Source: Actinomycetota bacterium
Lineage (GTDB): Bacteria > Actinomycetota > Acidimicrobiia > Acidimicrobiales > Acidimicrobilacustridaceae
DNA length: 38,503 nt
Direction: 5' to 3'
NCBI GenBank assembly: GCA_009699125.1
Contig: WLOT01000004.1
Span: forward strand, 1 to 38,503
A program made the translations under genes and the position numbers. Under the pieces are notes generated by a model. That model ran no database searches. It saw nothing but the letters and a program-made list of their open reading frames with translations, and had not been told where the DNA came from. Below are positions 8,000 through 16,183 of this stretch, piece by piece. Numbering within the stretch: the first letter of the stretch is position 1; every line of letters starts with the position of its first letter.

Positions 8000-8851
8000 A
8001 TGCGCGCGTCTCGGGCGATGGCTGCTGCGCTTGTGGGTGTCGTGGCCCTTGCTGGCATGCTCATGAGTTCTGCTGGCAACGCGAGCGCGTCGTCGTGTTC
8101 TGGTCCGTTAACCAATGGCGAGATTCGCGTCGTGCTTGTCGTTGATTCATCTGATCTTGGTGGAGGCGCCTCCGCAACGTGTTTGGTCGTGCCCGCAGGA
8201 ACGACTGGATCTCAGTTGCTGGCCCGAAGGGGCAGCGAACTCGGAACTGGTTCTCCCCGATACGGATCGAGTGGTTTGTTGTGCGCGATCGATGGTCGTC
8301 CTGCGACTGGCTGCGGCGATAAGAGTTCGAGCGGTTTTGGCTACTGGGCCTATTTCTTCGAAGCCGGTGGCAATTGGAATTACGGAAACAGCAATCCGTT
8401 TACGAAGCGTCTTGCTGACGGGGCGATTGAGGGCTGGAGATTTGTTGTAGGCGGATGCGGTTGCGGACAAGATCCGACGCCACGTATTGGTCCCTCGCTG
8501 TCGTTGTTTCCAGCACTCTCACCTGCACTCGCGCCTGCTCCTGAACTTCCGTCCCTGCCCGCATCGGGTTCGGCAACCGGAACGCCGTCTGGCGCAAGCA
8601 CCGGAGGAACGACTGCATCGACTGCGCTTTCTGGTGGCGACGTAACTATCGATCCGATCACTGGTGCAACCTCTGGCGTCTTAACGTCTGCGACGTCTGC
8701 TGTTGAACCCGTTGTCGTTGGAGACGTCGCTCTTGCAGCATCGAGCTCAACGCATTCGACGGCCGGTCGCTGGATCGGCATCGCTGCGGTGTTTGGCCTG
8801 ATTGCGGTCATGGCGGGTGGAGCGTGGGTGCAGACGCGCAGGTCTCGATGA
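8000..8851 (+). CDS. Secreted, membrane-anchored protein with a transcobalamin-C-terminal-like domain
   Basis: About 283 residues: a signal peptide (Arg-rich start, hydrophobic core, ASA-S cleavage region near residue 31); a globular domain of about 110 residues with four cysteines; a Pro/Ala/Ser/Thr-rich linker; then a C-terminal membrane helix followed by QTRRSR. The domain signature is SSGFGYWAYFFEAGGNW followed by GAIEGWRFV, as in DUF4430, the fold of the C-terminal domain of eukaryotic cobalamin-binding proteins. Position as first gene after a B12 riboswitch and before ECF genes suggests it captures cobalamin outside the membrane and hands it to the transporter; this is inferred. The start could instead be an in-frame GTG at 7955; neither has a clear Shine-Dalgarno. 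Confidence 0.82.
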   Translation: MRASRAMAAALVGVVALAGMLMSSAGNASASSCSGPLTNGEIRVVLVVDSSDLGGGASATCLVVPAGTTGSQLLARRGSELGTGSPRYGSSGLLCAIDGRPATGCGDKSSSGFGYWAYFFEAGGNWNYGNSNPFTKRLADGAIEGWRFVVGGCGCGQDPTPRIGPSLSLFPALSPALAPAPELPSLPASGSATGTPSGASTGGTTASTALSGGDVTIDPITGATSGVLTSATSAVEPVVVGDVALAASSSTHSTAGRWIGIAAVFGLIAVMAGGAWVQTRRSR

Positions 8852-9948
8852 CGGCGCCTCGACTCCTTCATCCGGGTGCGTGGTGGTTGTGGGCCGTGGC
8901 ATTGGCCGCGTGTGCGTTGCGCACGACCAATCCCGTTCTTCTTTGTCTCATCGTTGCGGTCGCTGGCTGGGTTGTGGTGTCCCGCCGTGCCGATGTTCCG
9001 TGGTCGCGATCATTTGCCAGCTTTTTACGGCTCGGAATGATCGTGATCATTGTTCGCCTTGTGTTCCAAATCCTGTTTGGCGTGCGCGTTCCGGGCACCA
9101 CGTTGTTCACCATTCCAGAAGTCACGCTTCCCGGATGGGCTGCTGGTGTAAGCCTCGGCGGGCCTGTCACGGTTGAATCGTTGATGGCTGCCCTTTACCA
9201 AGGTCTTCGACTTGCCGCTGTGTTGGCGTGCTTTGGTGCGGCAACTTCGTTGTGCAGTCCCTATCGCATGCTCCGCGCCCTTCCGACTGTCCTCTACGAA
9301 GCAGGTGTTGCAGTTACGATCGCATTTACGTTTGCGCCGCAGGCGATTGTTTCGTCCCGCCAAGTTCGTGAAGCGCGTCGATTACGTGGTCGATCTGATC
9401 GTGGCGTACGAGCGTGGACCGCCTCTGCCCTCCCGGTGCTTGAAGGCGCTCTCGACCGAGCGGTTGCCCTCGCCGCATCAATGGACAGTCGTGGGTACGG
9501 ACGACGTGGTTCAAGTTCTGCTTCGGTCCGTCGCCGTTCAATCGGTCTCGTGTTACTTGGCCTTGTCGCGATTGCTGTTGGTTCCTACGGGCTCCTTGAT
9601 CCCGGCGCTCCGGCGCTGTTTCGTATCCCCGCACTTGCGTTGGGCGCCGTTGCACTTCTCGGCGCGCTCGTTGCTGGCGGCAAATCGTCTACGCGAACTC
9701 GCTATCGACCAGACCCGTGGGTGGCACCCGAGTGGATCGTTTCGCTCGCTGGATTCGTTGCGTTTGGATCGTTCGTCATTGTCGGACGTCTGGGCGATGC
9801 GCTGAGTCCATCCACCAATCCGCTTGAGGTCCCTGCCGTTCCGTTCGTTGCTGTGGTCGGTCTGCTCGTTGGAACCCTGCCGGCCTGGTTTGCTCCGCAT
9901 CCACCCACGCTCGCCTCAACGGCTGCACCTTTGGTGGTCGCGGCATGA
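8848..9948 (+). CDS. ecfT: ECF transporter transmembrane (T) component, B12 type
   Basis: A 366-residue EcfT/CbiQ-family membrane protein with several helices (about 10-45, 60-85, 115-140, 150-165, 230-300 and 310-350). In the cytoplasmic coupling region it has REARRLRGR and the EcfT-type SMDSRGYG, the arginine-containing motifs that dock onto the ATPases. It transmits ATP hydrolysis to movement of the S component. The ATG at 8848 overlaps the upstream stop as ATGA, so it is preferred over an upstream in-frame GTG at 8824. Confidence 0.9.
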   Translation: MTAPRLLHPGAWWLWAVALAACALRTTNPVLLCLIVAVAGWVVVSRRADVPWSRSFASFLRLGMIVIIVRLVFQILFGVRVPGTTLFTIPEVTLPGWAAGVSLGGPVTVESLMAALYQGLRLAAVLACFGAATSLCSPYRMLRALPTVLYEAGVAVTIAFTFAPQAIVSSRQVREARRLRGRSDRGVRAWTASALPVLEGALDRAVALAASMDSRGYGRRGSSSASVRRRSIGLVLLGLVAIAVGSYGLLDPGAPALFRIPALALGAVALLGALVAGGKSSTRTRYRPDPWVAPEWIVSLAGFVAFGSFVIVGRLGDALSPSTNPLEVPAVPFVAVVGLLVGTLPAWFAPHPPTLASTAAPLVVAA

Positions 9949-11579
9949 TCAGGTTTGAGCACGTCACCATCACCTATCCCGAAGCGACCTCGCCCACATT
10001 GTTCGATGTTTCGTTTGAAGTACCCGAAGGCGAGCTTTGTCTCGTCGTCGGTGTGACTGGTTCGGGTAAGTCGACGCTTCTTCGAGCGGTCAATGGTTTG
10101 GTGCCGCGGTTCTCAGGTGGAGTTCTCTCAGGTTCGGTCGTGATCGATGGTCGAACAACTTCGGATGTCGCTCCGCGCGATCTTGCCGATGTCGTTGGTG
10201 TCGTTGGCCAAGATCCCGCGGCCGGTTTTGTGACTGACTACGTTGAAGATGAATTGGCCTACGCGATGGAGAACCTTGGCGTTGCTCCTGACGTCATGCG
10301 ACGACGCGTCGAAGACATTCTTGATCTCCTTGGTTTGCATGAACTCCGCAATCGCCCTCTTGCGTCGCTTTCTGGTGGTCAGCAGCAACGAGTTGCGATT
10401 GGCTCGGTGCTTACCGCCGGTCCACGAGTTCTTGTGCTTGATGAACCGACGTCGGCACTTGACCCAGCTGCGGCGGAAGAAGTTCTTGCCGCTCTGACGC
10501 GTTTGGTACATGACCTTGGCATCACCGTGTTGATTGCTGAACATCGGCTCGAACGAGTTGTGCAATATGCCGATCGCATTGTGATGGTGCCTGGCGATGG
10601 GCGCCCGGTCGTGGTTGGAACGCCGGCCGAAGTGTTTGGCGAATCAGTTGTGGCACCTCCGGTAGTTGAGTTGGGGCGCCTCGCGGGTTGGTCTCCGCTT
10701 CCCCTTTCGGTTCGAGATGCACGTCGTGTTGCTGGTCCACTTCGCGATCAACTTGCTTCCGTCGGTACCGAGGTCTTCAGTCGTGCCGTCCGGTCACTCG
10801 GCGATGTCGTTGCGACGACTGATTCGCTGCAGGCCTCGTATGGGCCCATCACTGCGCTTCGTGGTGTTGATCTTGAGTTTCGTGCTGGTGAAGTCGTTGC
10901 ACTCATGGGTCGAAACGGTGCGGGCAAGTCAACGCTGCTCAACCATCTTGTGGGACTGCGTGAGCCTGCTGCGGGAGCGGTGCAGGTAATGGGGTCGGTT
11001 CCTCACCGCCTTTCGGCTCGCGATGTGGTCCGCGTTGCCGGTTTGGTGCCGCAAGACAGTGGTGTGTTGCTCTACCACGACACCGTGGCGGCGGAATGCA
11101 GCGCCTCCGATCGAGACGCCGGTTTGGTGCATGGAACGACTCGAACCGTTCTCGATCGCATCGTCCCTGGCGTTGATGCGTCGATGCACCCTCGTGATCT
11201 GTCAGAGGGACAGCGTCTTGGCCTTGCCCTCTCGATCGTGTTGGCCTCTGAACCGCCGCTGCTTTTGCTTGACGAGCCCACTCGCGGCCTTGATTACGGA
11301 GCAAAGCAGCGACTGGTTGAAGTTCTTGCGCAACTTGCGGCCGATGGCCATGCCGTCGTTATCGCGACTCACGATGTTGAAGTTGTTGCCGCTGTTGCCG
11401 ATCGATGCATCGTGCTCGCTGAAGGAGAAGTGGTTGCCGACGGCCCGGCTCGCGACGTCGTGGTTCATTCGCCTGTGTTCGCGCCGCAGGTAGCGAAAGT
11501 TCTCGCCCCGTTGGCACTTCTGACAGTTCACGAGGTTGAATTGGCGCTTGCTGCGGCAAGCGATAGTTCCTACTCATGA
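9945..11579 (+). CDS. Fused ECF transporter ATPase (EcfA-EcfA', two ABC domains)
   Basis: A 544-residue protein with two complete ABC ATPase domains, equivalent to the EcfA1/EcfA2 pair. Domain 1 has Walker A GVTGSGKST (36-44), signature LSGGQQQRVAIG and Walker B VLVLDEPTSALDP. Domain 2 has Walker A GRNGAGKST near residue 325, a non-standard signature LSEGQRLGLALS and Walker B LLLLDEPTRGLDY. The two domains differ enough that this is the usual asymmetric ECF heterodimer made as one chain. The ATG overlaps the ecfT stop (ATGA), and the next gene overlaps its own stop the same way. Confidence 0.93.
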   Translation: MIRFEHVTITYPEATSPTLFDVSFEVPEGELCLVVGVTGSGKSTLLRAVNGLVPRFSGGVLSGSVVIDGRTTSDVAPRDLADVVGVVGQDPAAGFVTDYVEDELAYAMENLGVAPDVMRRRVEDILDLLGLHELRNRPLASLSGGQQQRVAIGSVLTAGPRVLVLDEPTSALDPAAAEEVLAALTRLVHDLGITVLIAEHRLERVVQYADRIVMVPGDGRPVVVGTPAEVFGESVVAPPVVELGRLAGWSPLPLSVRDARRVAGPLRDQLASVGTEVFSRAVRSLGDVVATTDSLQASYGPITALRGVDLEFRAGEVVALMGRNGAGKSTLLNHLVGLREPAAGAVQVMGSVPHRLSARDVVRVAGLVPQDSGVLLYHDTVAAECSASDRDAGLVHGTTRTVLDRIVPGVDASMHPRDLSEGQRLGLALSIVLASEPPLLLLDEPTRGLDYGAKQRLVEVLAQLAADGHAVVIATHDVEVVAAVADRCIVLAEGEVVADGPARDVVVHSPVFAPQVAKVLAPLALLTVHEVELALAAASDSSYS

Positions 11580-12415
11580 CCATCGCAACACCGCGCCGCG
11601 TCGATGCGGTTCGTCTTGGCCTCACGTCGTGGGTGTTACTGATAGCGGCATTCGCTCTCGGGATTGTGGCGTTTGCGTGGCCGTTGTTTGCGTCGGCGAG
11701 TTCGTCTCTTGATTCATCTCACAGCAGTGATGCGCCCTGGATCTTCGTCATCCTTATTCCGCTCTTGATTGGTGTGATCCTCGCGGAATTGGCTGATGGT
11801 TCGCTCGATGCGAAATCGGTTGCACTTTTGGGCGTCCTCGCTGCCAGCGGAGCGGTTCTTCGATTGCCGAGCGGGGGTGTTGCCGGATTCGAGCCGGTCT
11901 TCTTCTTGTTGGTGCCCGCTGGTCGGGTCTTCGGTCGTGGCTTTGGGTTTGTGCTTGGGGCGCTCACGCTCTTTGTGAGCGCATTGATCACTGGTGGCGT
12001 TGGTCCATGGCTGCCGTTTCAGATGTTCGGCGCTGCGTGGATTGGTTTCTTTGCTGGGTGCCTTCCGCCTGCACGCGGTCGGGTTGAGATCGCGATGTTG
12101 GCGACGTACGCAGCGATTTCTGCGTTGGCCTTCGGCCTCGTCATGAATCTTTGGTTCTGGCCGTTTGTGAGCTCCGGTGACACCACGGTGTCCTATGTGG
12201 CAGGCGATTCACTCACCGAAAATCTGCGTCGATTCTGGGGATTTCACATCACGACCTCGTTCGGATTCGACATCCCCCGTGCCATCTTCAGCGCGCTTTT
12301 TATTGTGATTGCCGGCCGTCCCGTTCTTGGGGCTCTTCGTAGGGTCGCGAGACGCGCCGCATTCGAAGCCCCTGTCACTTTTGTTGATGCTCCTGTGATT
12401 GGCGCTATCGACTGA
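11576..12415 (+). CDS. ECF transporter substrate-binding (S) component, predicted cobalamin
   Basis: A 279-residue membrane protein with about six hydrophobic segments (16-40, 55-72, 82-98, 105-140, 150-190 and 230-250). It resembles the actinobacterial S components of ECF transporters predicted to be cobalamin-specific (CbrT-like): GFEPVFFLLVPAGRVFGRG and GVGPWLPFQMFGAAWIG are the most family-like stretches. Specificity for B12 is inferred from the riboswitch upstream of the operon and from the adjacent T and A components. The ATG overlaps the previous stop as ATGA. The C-terminal tail is basic and probably cytosolic. Confidence 0.85.
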   Translation: MTIATPRRVDAVRLGLTSWVLLIAAFALGIVAFAWPLFASASSSLDSSHSSDAPWIFVILIPLLIGVILAELADGSLDAKSVALLGVLAASGAVLRLPSGGVAGFEPVFFLLVPAGRVFGRGFGFVLGALTLFVSALITGGVGPWLPFQMFGAAWIGFFAGCLPPARGRVEIAMLATYAAISALAFGLVMNLWFWPFVSSGDTTVSYVAGDSLTENLRRFWGFHITTSFGFDIPRAIFSALFIVIAGRPVLGALRRVARRAAFEAPVTFVDAPVIGAID

Positions 12416-12437
12416 CGCACTTGTGCCACGGTTTGGT

Positions 12438-13403
12438 ATGGCTCCTGTTGTCTTTGTCACCCGCCCATTGCCCGATCCCGGCATCAACGTGCTCATCGAA
12501 TCTGGTTTCGAGGTTCGAGCGAACAATGAGGATCGCCCACTTTTGCGCGAAGAACTCATGGCCGGCGTCCAAGGAGCCGACGCGCTCTTGTGCATGTTGA
12601 GCGATCGGATCGATACGGAGCTCCTTGAAGCGGCTCCCGCGTTGCGGGTCGTCTCGAATTACGCAGTCGGATTCGACAACATCGATGTCGCTGCTGCTCG
12701 TCAGCGAGGAATCGAAGTCACCACGACACCAGGTGTCCTGACTGACGCGACCGCCGATCTTGCATGGGCACTTCTGCTCGCCGCAGCAAGAAACCTCGGG
12801 GCCGGCGAGCGCTTAGTTCGAGCAGGGGAGTGGACGGGTTGGTCACCAACGCAACTGCTCGGTGAGCCGCTTCGCAATCAAACCCTTGGCATCGTGGGTA
12901 TGGGTGCAATCGGGCAAGCAGTTGCTCGTCGAGCACAGGGTTTCGGTATGCACGTTGTGTATTGCAACCGCAACCGTGTCGAATCGGAGATTGAAGATTC
13001 CCTTGATGCTGAGTTCGTTGCGCTGGACGATCTTCTTCGGCGCAGCGATTTCATTTCGTTGCACGCGCCTCTCAACGATCAGAGTCGGCACATGTTCAAT
13101 TCCCGTGCGTTCGGTCTCATGAAGCCGACGGCAGTGCTCGTTAACACTGGTCGTGGCGCAGTGATCGACGAGGCGGAATTGGTGAATGTTCTCCGAGATC
13201 GCCGAATCGCCGCTGCTGGTCTCGACGTTTACGAATTCGAACCGAAGATCACCGAGGGTTTGCTGACACTCGACAATGTTGTTCTTGCTCCGCACCTCGG
13301 CTCGGCGTCAACCCTGGCTCGAGGTGACATGGTTCGGCTGTGTTGCGAGAACATTGTCGAAGTTCTTGCAGGAAGACCAGCAGTAACTCCGGCTCCTGGT
13401 TGA
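12438..13403 (+). CDS. D-2-hydroxyacid dehydrogenase (glyoxylate/hydroxypyruvate reductase type)
   Basis: A 321-residue NAD(P)H-dependent enzyme reducing 2-oxo acids such as glyoxylate or hydroxypyruvate to D-2-hydroxy acids. The substrate-binding loop is VSNYAVGFDNID. The nucleotide motif GMGAIG lies at residues 154-159. The catalytic triad is visible: Arg239 in NTGRGAVID, Glu268 in VYEFEP and His286 in APHLGS. It starts 22 bp after the S component gene and may be read through from the B12 operon; the exact substrate is not evident. A GTG at 12423 is an alternative start. Confidence 0.9.
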   Translation: MAPVVFVTRPLPDPGINVLIESGFEVRANNEDRPLLREELMAGVQGADALLCMLSDRIDTELLEAAPALRVVSNYAVGFDNIDVAAARQRGIEVTTTPGVLTDATADLAWALLLAAARNLGAGERLVRAGEWTGWSPTQLLGEPLRNQTLGIVGMGAIGQAVARRAQGFGMHVVYCNRNRVESEIEDSLDAEFVALDDLLRRSDFISLHAPLNDQSRHMFNSRAFGLMKPTAVLVNTGRGAVIDEAELVNVLRDRRIAAAGLDVYEFEPKITEGLLTLDNVVLAPHLGSASTLARGDMVRLCCENIVEVLAGRPAVTPAPG

Positions 13404-13410
13404 CCAACCG

Positions 13411-14259
13411 TTAGTTCTCGGCTGCGTCCCGGGCAATGCGATCGAATGCCTCGAGCATGTCGTTGGCTGATGTCGTGATCGCATCGGCATGAGCTCGGCG
13501 AGCATCTGCTTCGATCCCATGTCCGCCGATCACGATGGGGCAGCCGATCTGATCTCGAAGCGCGTCGGCGGTGGCGATCACGTTGTCATCAACTCCGGCA
13601 GTGCTTGAGCTGATTCCAACTGCCACAAGTCGATCCGCGCTGGTGGCGGCATCGATGAAGGATTCGATCGGGCTGTCGGCGCCCAGATCAATGACTGTGA
13701 ATCCACGTCCGCGAAGAAGGTCGGCGGCCATTGCGATCGGCACTGCGTGTTGGTCGCCGGCTACTGCTCCAATCACGATGGTGCCGCGAGTTTGTCCCGG
13801 GCGATTGAACTGCGGACCTAAGCGACCGATGAGACGATTTGTTACTGCTGTCGCACGGTGTTCCTCGGCGATTGAAACTTCTCCGACCGCCCAACCCGCG
13901 CCAATCGCGGCGAGAGAGGGGGCGAGGACGTCCAGGTAGACCGAGATTGGGGTGAGACCAGAAGCCATCGATGCTTCGATCACATTCCAAGCGCCTGCTT
14001 CGTCGCCTGCAGTCAAACGGTCGCCAAGCCGAGCCGACCAATCAACGCGCTCGCCTGATGCGCGCGGCGATGGTGAAGAGCGAAACTCGTCGAGCGCGTC
14101 CTTCGAGATTCGCCACCCTCCGCCAAGCTTTGTGGCGGCGAGTCGCCCGGTGCGGACGTACTTGTACGCAGTCATGTAATGAACGCCGAGAGTCTCGGCT
14201 GCTTCGGCGAGGGTGAGGTCTGTTGGTGCGGAGGCCGGCCGTTCTGTTGCTTTAATCAT
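13411..14259 (-). CDS. CarH-like B12-binding regulator with an excisionase-type HTH
   Basis: A 282-residue protein. Residues 14-60 are an excisionase-type (HTH_17) DNA-binding domain: TLAEAAETLGVHYMTAYKYV and then LGGGWRISKDALDEF. Residues 75-145 are a helical B12 cap domain and 158-280 a Rossmann-like B12-binding domain. The cap has W123-x9-E133-H134, the Wx9EH motif of CarH photoreceptors that covers the upper face of adenosylcobalamin. Asp169-Gln-His171 supplies the lower-ligand histidine, 37 residues after H134 (35 in Thermus CarH). The residue after Trp is Ala, where Thermus CarH has the His that ligates cobalt after illumination. It is likely a B12-dependent transcription factor; light sensing is open. 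The start ATG follows a GGGGG-rich ribosome-binding site. Confidence 0.85.
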   Translation of the reverse strand: MIKATERPASAPTDLTLAEAAETLGVHYMTAYKYVRTGRLAATKLGGGWRISKDALDEFRSSPSPRASGERVDWSARLGDRLTAGDEAGAWNVIEASMASGLTPISVYLDVLAPSLAAIGAGWAVGEVSIAEEHRATAVTNRLIGRLGPQFNRPGQTRGTIVIGAVAGDQHAVPIAMAADLLRGRGFTVIDLGADSPIESFIDAATSADRLVAVGISSSTAGVDDNVIATADALRDQIGCPIVIGGHGIEADARRAHADAITTSANDMLEAFDRIARDAAEN

Positions 14260-14375
14260 CGCCCCGCCCCCTCGCTCAATCTCATCGATGTTCGCCCGGG
14301 ATGACCGTACCGGTGACCGACTGAATTCGCCTGATCGGGAGCAGAACCTGTGGCGAATTGCTGAAAATCTCAGTG

Positions 14376-15038
14376 CTAGCGGGGGGAGATTCTGGCGAGA
14401 ACCGTTGGAACGCTCGAGAGAACATCAACTTCAAGATGTTCGGTGAGCCAATCGCGATTGCGCTTGTGGAGGTCATCGGCAGGATCGAATCGATTGAGAA
14501 CGACGATCGGGGTGGCGACATGAGCACCGCTATTGATGGCTTCAAGGCTGAGGATGATCTGATTAATTGTTCCGAGTCCAGCATCGGCGACAAGCAACAC
14601 GATGTCGGGTTGAAGAATTTCGATGAGGCTGATCGAATCGCCGTTCGATGCGAGTGGTGAACGAACTCCTCCAGCCGATTCAACAAACGCGACACTTGGA
14701 GCGGGAAGTGGCCACTGAATTTCTGAGGCGAGATCTTCGACCGAAAACTGCGGACGGGCGAGCGCATCGGCAGCCATGGGAGGTGCCATAGGGATGGGAT
14801 ACCAGCGGTGACGGGGACACACGTCGTTTGGGGATTCGCCCGAAGCGTCGGCGAGCAAGTGAGCGTCGGTGAGCGCGTCATCGGAATCGAACGACTGCGC
14901 TGGTTTGCGCGCTGCGACATCGACACCTTTGGAGCGAAGGTCGCGCAACAGGCGTGCAGTGACGTAGGTCTTACCGACCTCAGTGCCAGTGCCGACAACG
15001 ACGACAAGGTTCTGTGGTCGTAATCCGTCGAATGTCAT
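14376..15038 (-). CDS. bioD: Dethiobiotin synthetase
   Basis: A 220-residue ATP-dependent carboxylase that closes the ureido ring of dethiobiotin from 7,8-diaminopelargonate and CO2. The P-loop GTGTEVGKT lies at residues 16-24, the substrate lysine region is ARKPAQSFD, and VESAGGVRSPL matches the family VEGAGG block with Ser in place of the first Gly. The ATG overlaps the bioF stop as ATGA. The 116 bp between its stop and the downstream B12-binding regulator gene hold no further gene. Confidence 0.93.
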   Translation of the reverse strand: MTFDGLRPQNLVVVVGTGTEVGKTYVTARLLRDLRSKGVDVAARKPAQSFDSDDALTDAHLLADASGESPNDVCPRHRWYPIPMAPPMAADALARPQFSVEDLASEIQWPLPAPSVAFVESAGGVRSPLASNGDSISLIEILQPDIVLLVADAGLGTINQIILSLEAINSGAHVATPIVVLNRFDPADDLHKRNRDWLTEHLEVDVLSSVPTVLARISPR

Positions 15039-16183
15039 TGTCCACCGTCCGTTTCCAGTACCCGTAGAGCATCAACAAGTGCAGTGATCTGCTCATCAGT
15101 ATGGGCCGCGGAAAGGGCAATTCGGAGTCGGCTTGATCCCACCGCAACGGTGGGAGGTCGAATGGCGGGAACAAGCAAGCCAAGTTCGAGAAGTTGCTGT
15201 GAGGCGGCAAGCGCCGCAGCCTCGTCGCCAAGAATCACCGGAATAATCGGGGATGGATGGCCGGGAAGCACTCGGTTGATGTGCTGATGCAATCGTTCTC
15301 GAAGAGCGTCACCTTCCGCTGACTGCAGGATTCTGATCGCGGCGAGTGCAGCGGCTGAGTCGGCGGGGCTGGGGGCGGTGGTGAAGATGTAGGTGCGAGC
15401 TCGGTTGACGAGAAGATCGACGAGTGAACGGGGGCCGGCGACGAATCCGCCGAGCGCGCCGAGAGTCTTCGACAGGGTTCCAACCTGAATGACGAGTGCG
15501 CCGTTGACGACCGGGGCGGGCGAGTGCTCAAGCACTGCATGGGCTTCGTCGACGATGAGGAGTGCTCCATGCTGCGCGCAGAGCGAGGCAAGATCATCGA
15601 TAGGGGCGACATCGCCGTCCATCGAGAACACGGTGTCGGTGACGACAACTTGGCGTGCACTCGAGTTCGAAGCAAGGTTGGACTGGAGTTGATCGAGGTC
15701 AAGGTGACGGTACGGATGCACGACGGCGCCATTCGCTCTAGCCATGCGGCAACCATCGATGATTGACGCGTGGTTGAGTTCATCGGAATGAATGACGACA
15801 CCTGCAGTGCCCAGCGTCGCGAGCAAACCAAGATTGGCCGCGAACCCGGTCGGGAACAGAACTGCGGCTTGGGTTCCTCGCCACTGTGCGATTGCGTCTT
15901 CGAGTTCGTGGTGGATTGGGCGGGATCCAACAACAAGGCGCGATGCCCCTGAACCGGCGCCCCAACGAGTGGTTGCTTCTATTGCGGCTGCTTGCACGAG
16001 TGGGTGTGCCGTGAGCCCGAGGTAATCATTTGAAGCGAAGGAGACCACTGTTCGACCTTCGAGCTCGCCCACTGCTCCGTGAGCATCAAAGGACCTCGGT
16101 GCGCGCCATCGACCGCTGTTTCGAATCTCGGTCTCTTGGGAATCGAACCACTCTGACCAATCGGCGGAATGACTGTCGCTCAC
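15035..16183 (-). CDS. bioF: 8-amino-7-oxononanoate synthase
   Basis: A 382-residue fold-type I PLP enzyme joining pimeloyl-ACP/CoA and L-alanine. Diagnostic blocks are FASNDYLGLTAHP, the glycine-rich GAGSGASRLVVGS, IVDEAHAV, and TLSKTLGALGGF with the PLP-binding lysine at about residue 229. The GTG at 16183 overlaps the bioA stop as GTGA and is chosen over an in-frame TTG at 16192. It is the third gene of the UbiB-like kinase, bioA, bioF, bioD unit. Confidence 0.94.
   Translation of the reverse strand: MSDSHSADWSEWFDSQETEIRNSGRWRAPRSFDAHGAVGELEGRTVVSFASNDYLGLTAHPLVQAAAIEATTRWGAGSGASRLVVGSRPIHHELEDAIAQWRGTQAAVLFPTGFAANLGLLATLGTAGVVIHSDELNHASIIDGCRMARANGAVVHPYRHLDLDQLQSNLASNSSARQVVVTDTVFSMDGDVAPIDDLASLCAQHGALLIVDEAHAVLEHSPAPVVNGALVIQVGTLSKTLGALGGFVAGPRSLVDLLVNRARTYIFTTAPSPADSAAALAAIRILQSAEGDALRERLHQHINRVLPGHPSPIIPVILGDEAAALAASQQLLELGLLVPAIRPPTVAVGSSRLRIALSAAHTDEQITALVDALRVLETDGGQ

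Noticed and set aside
14282-15007. A 241-codon frame overlapping bioD on the same strand
   Set aside because: Serine- and proline-rich composition without domain resemblance; bioD in the other frame has all catalytic motifs.
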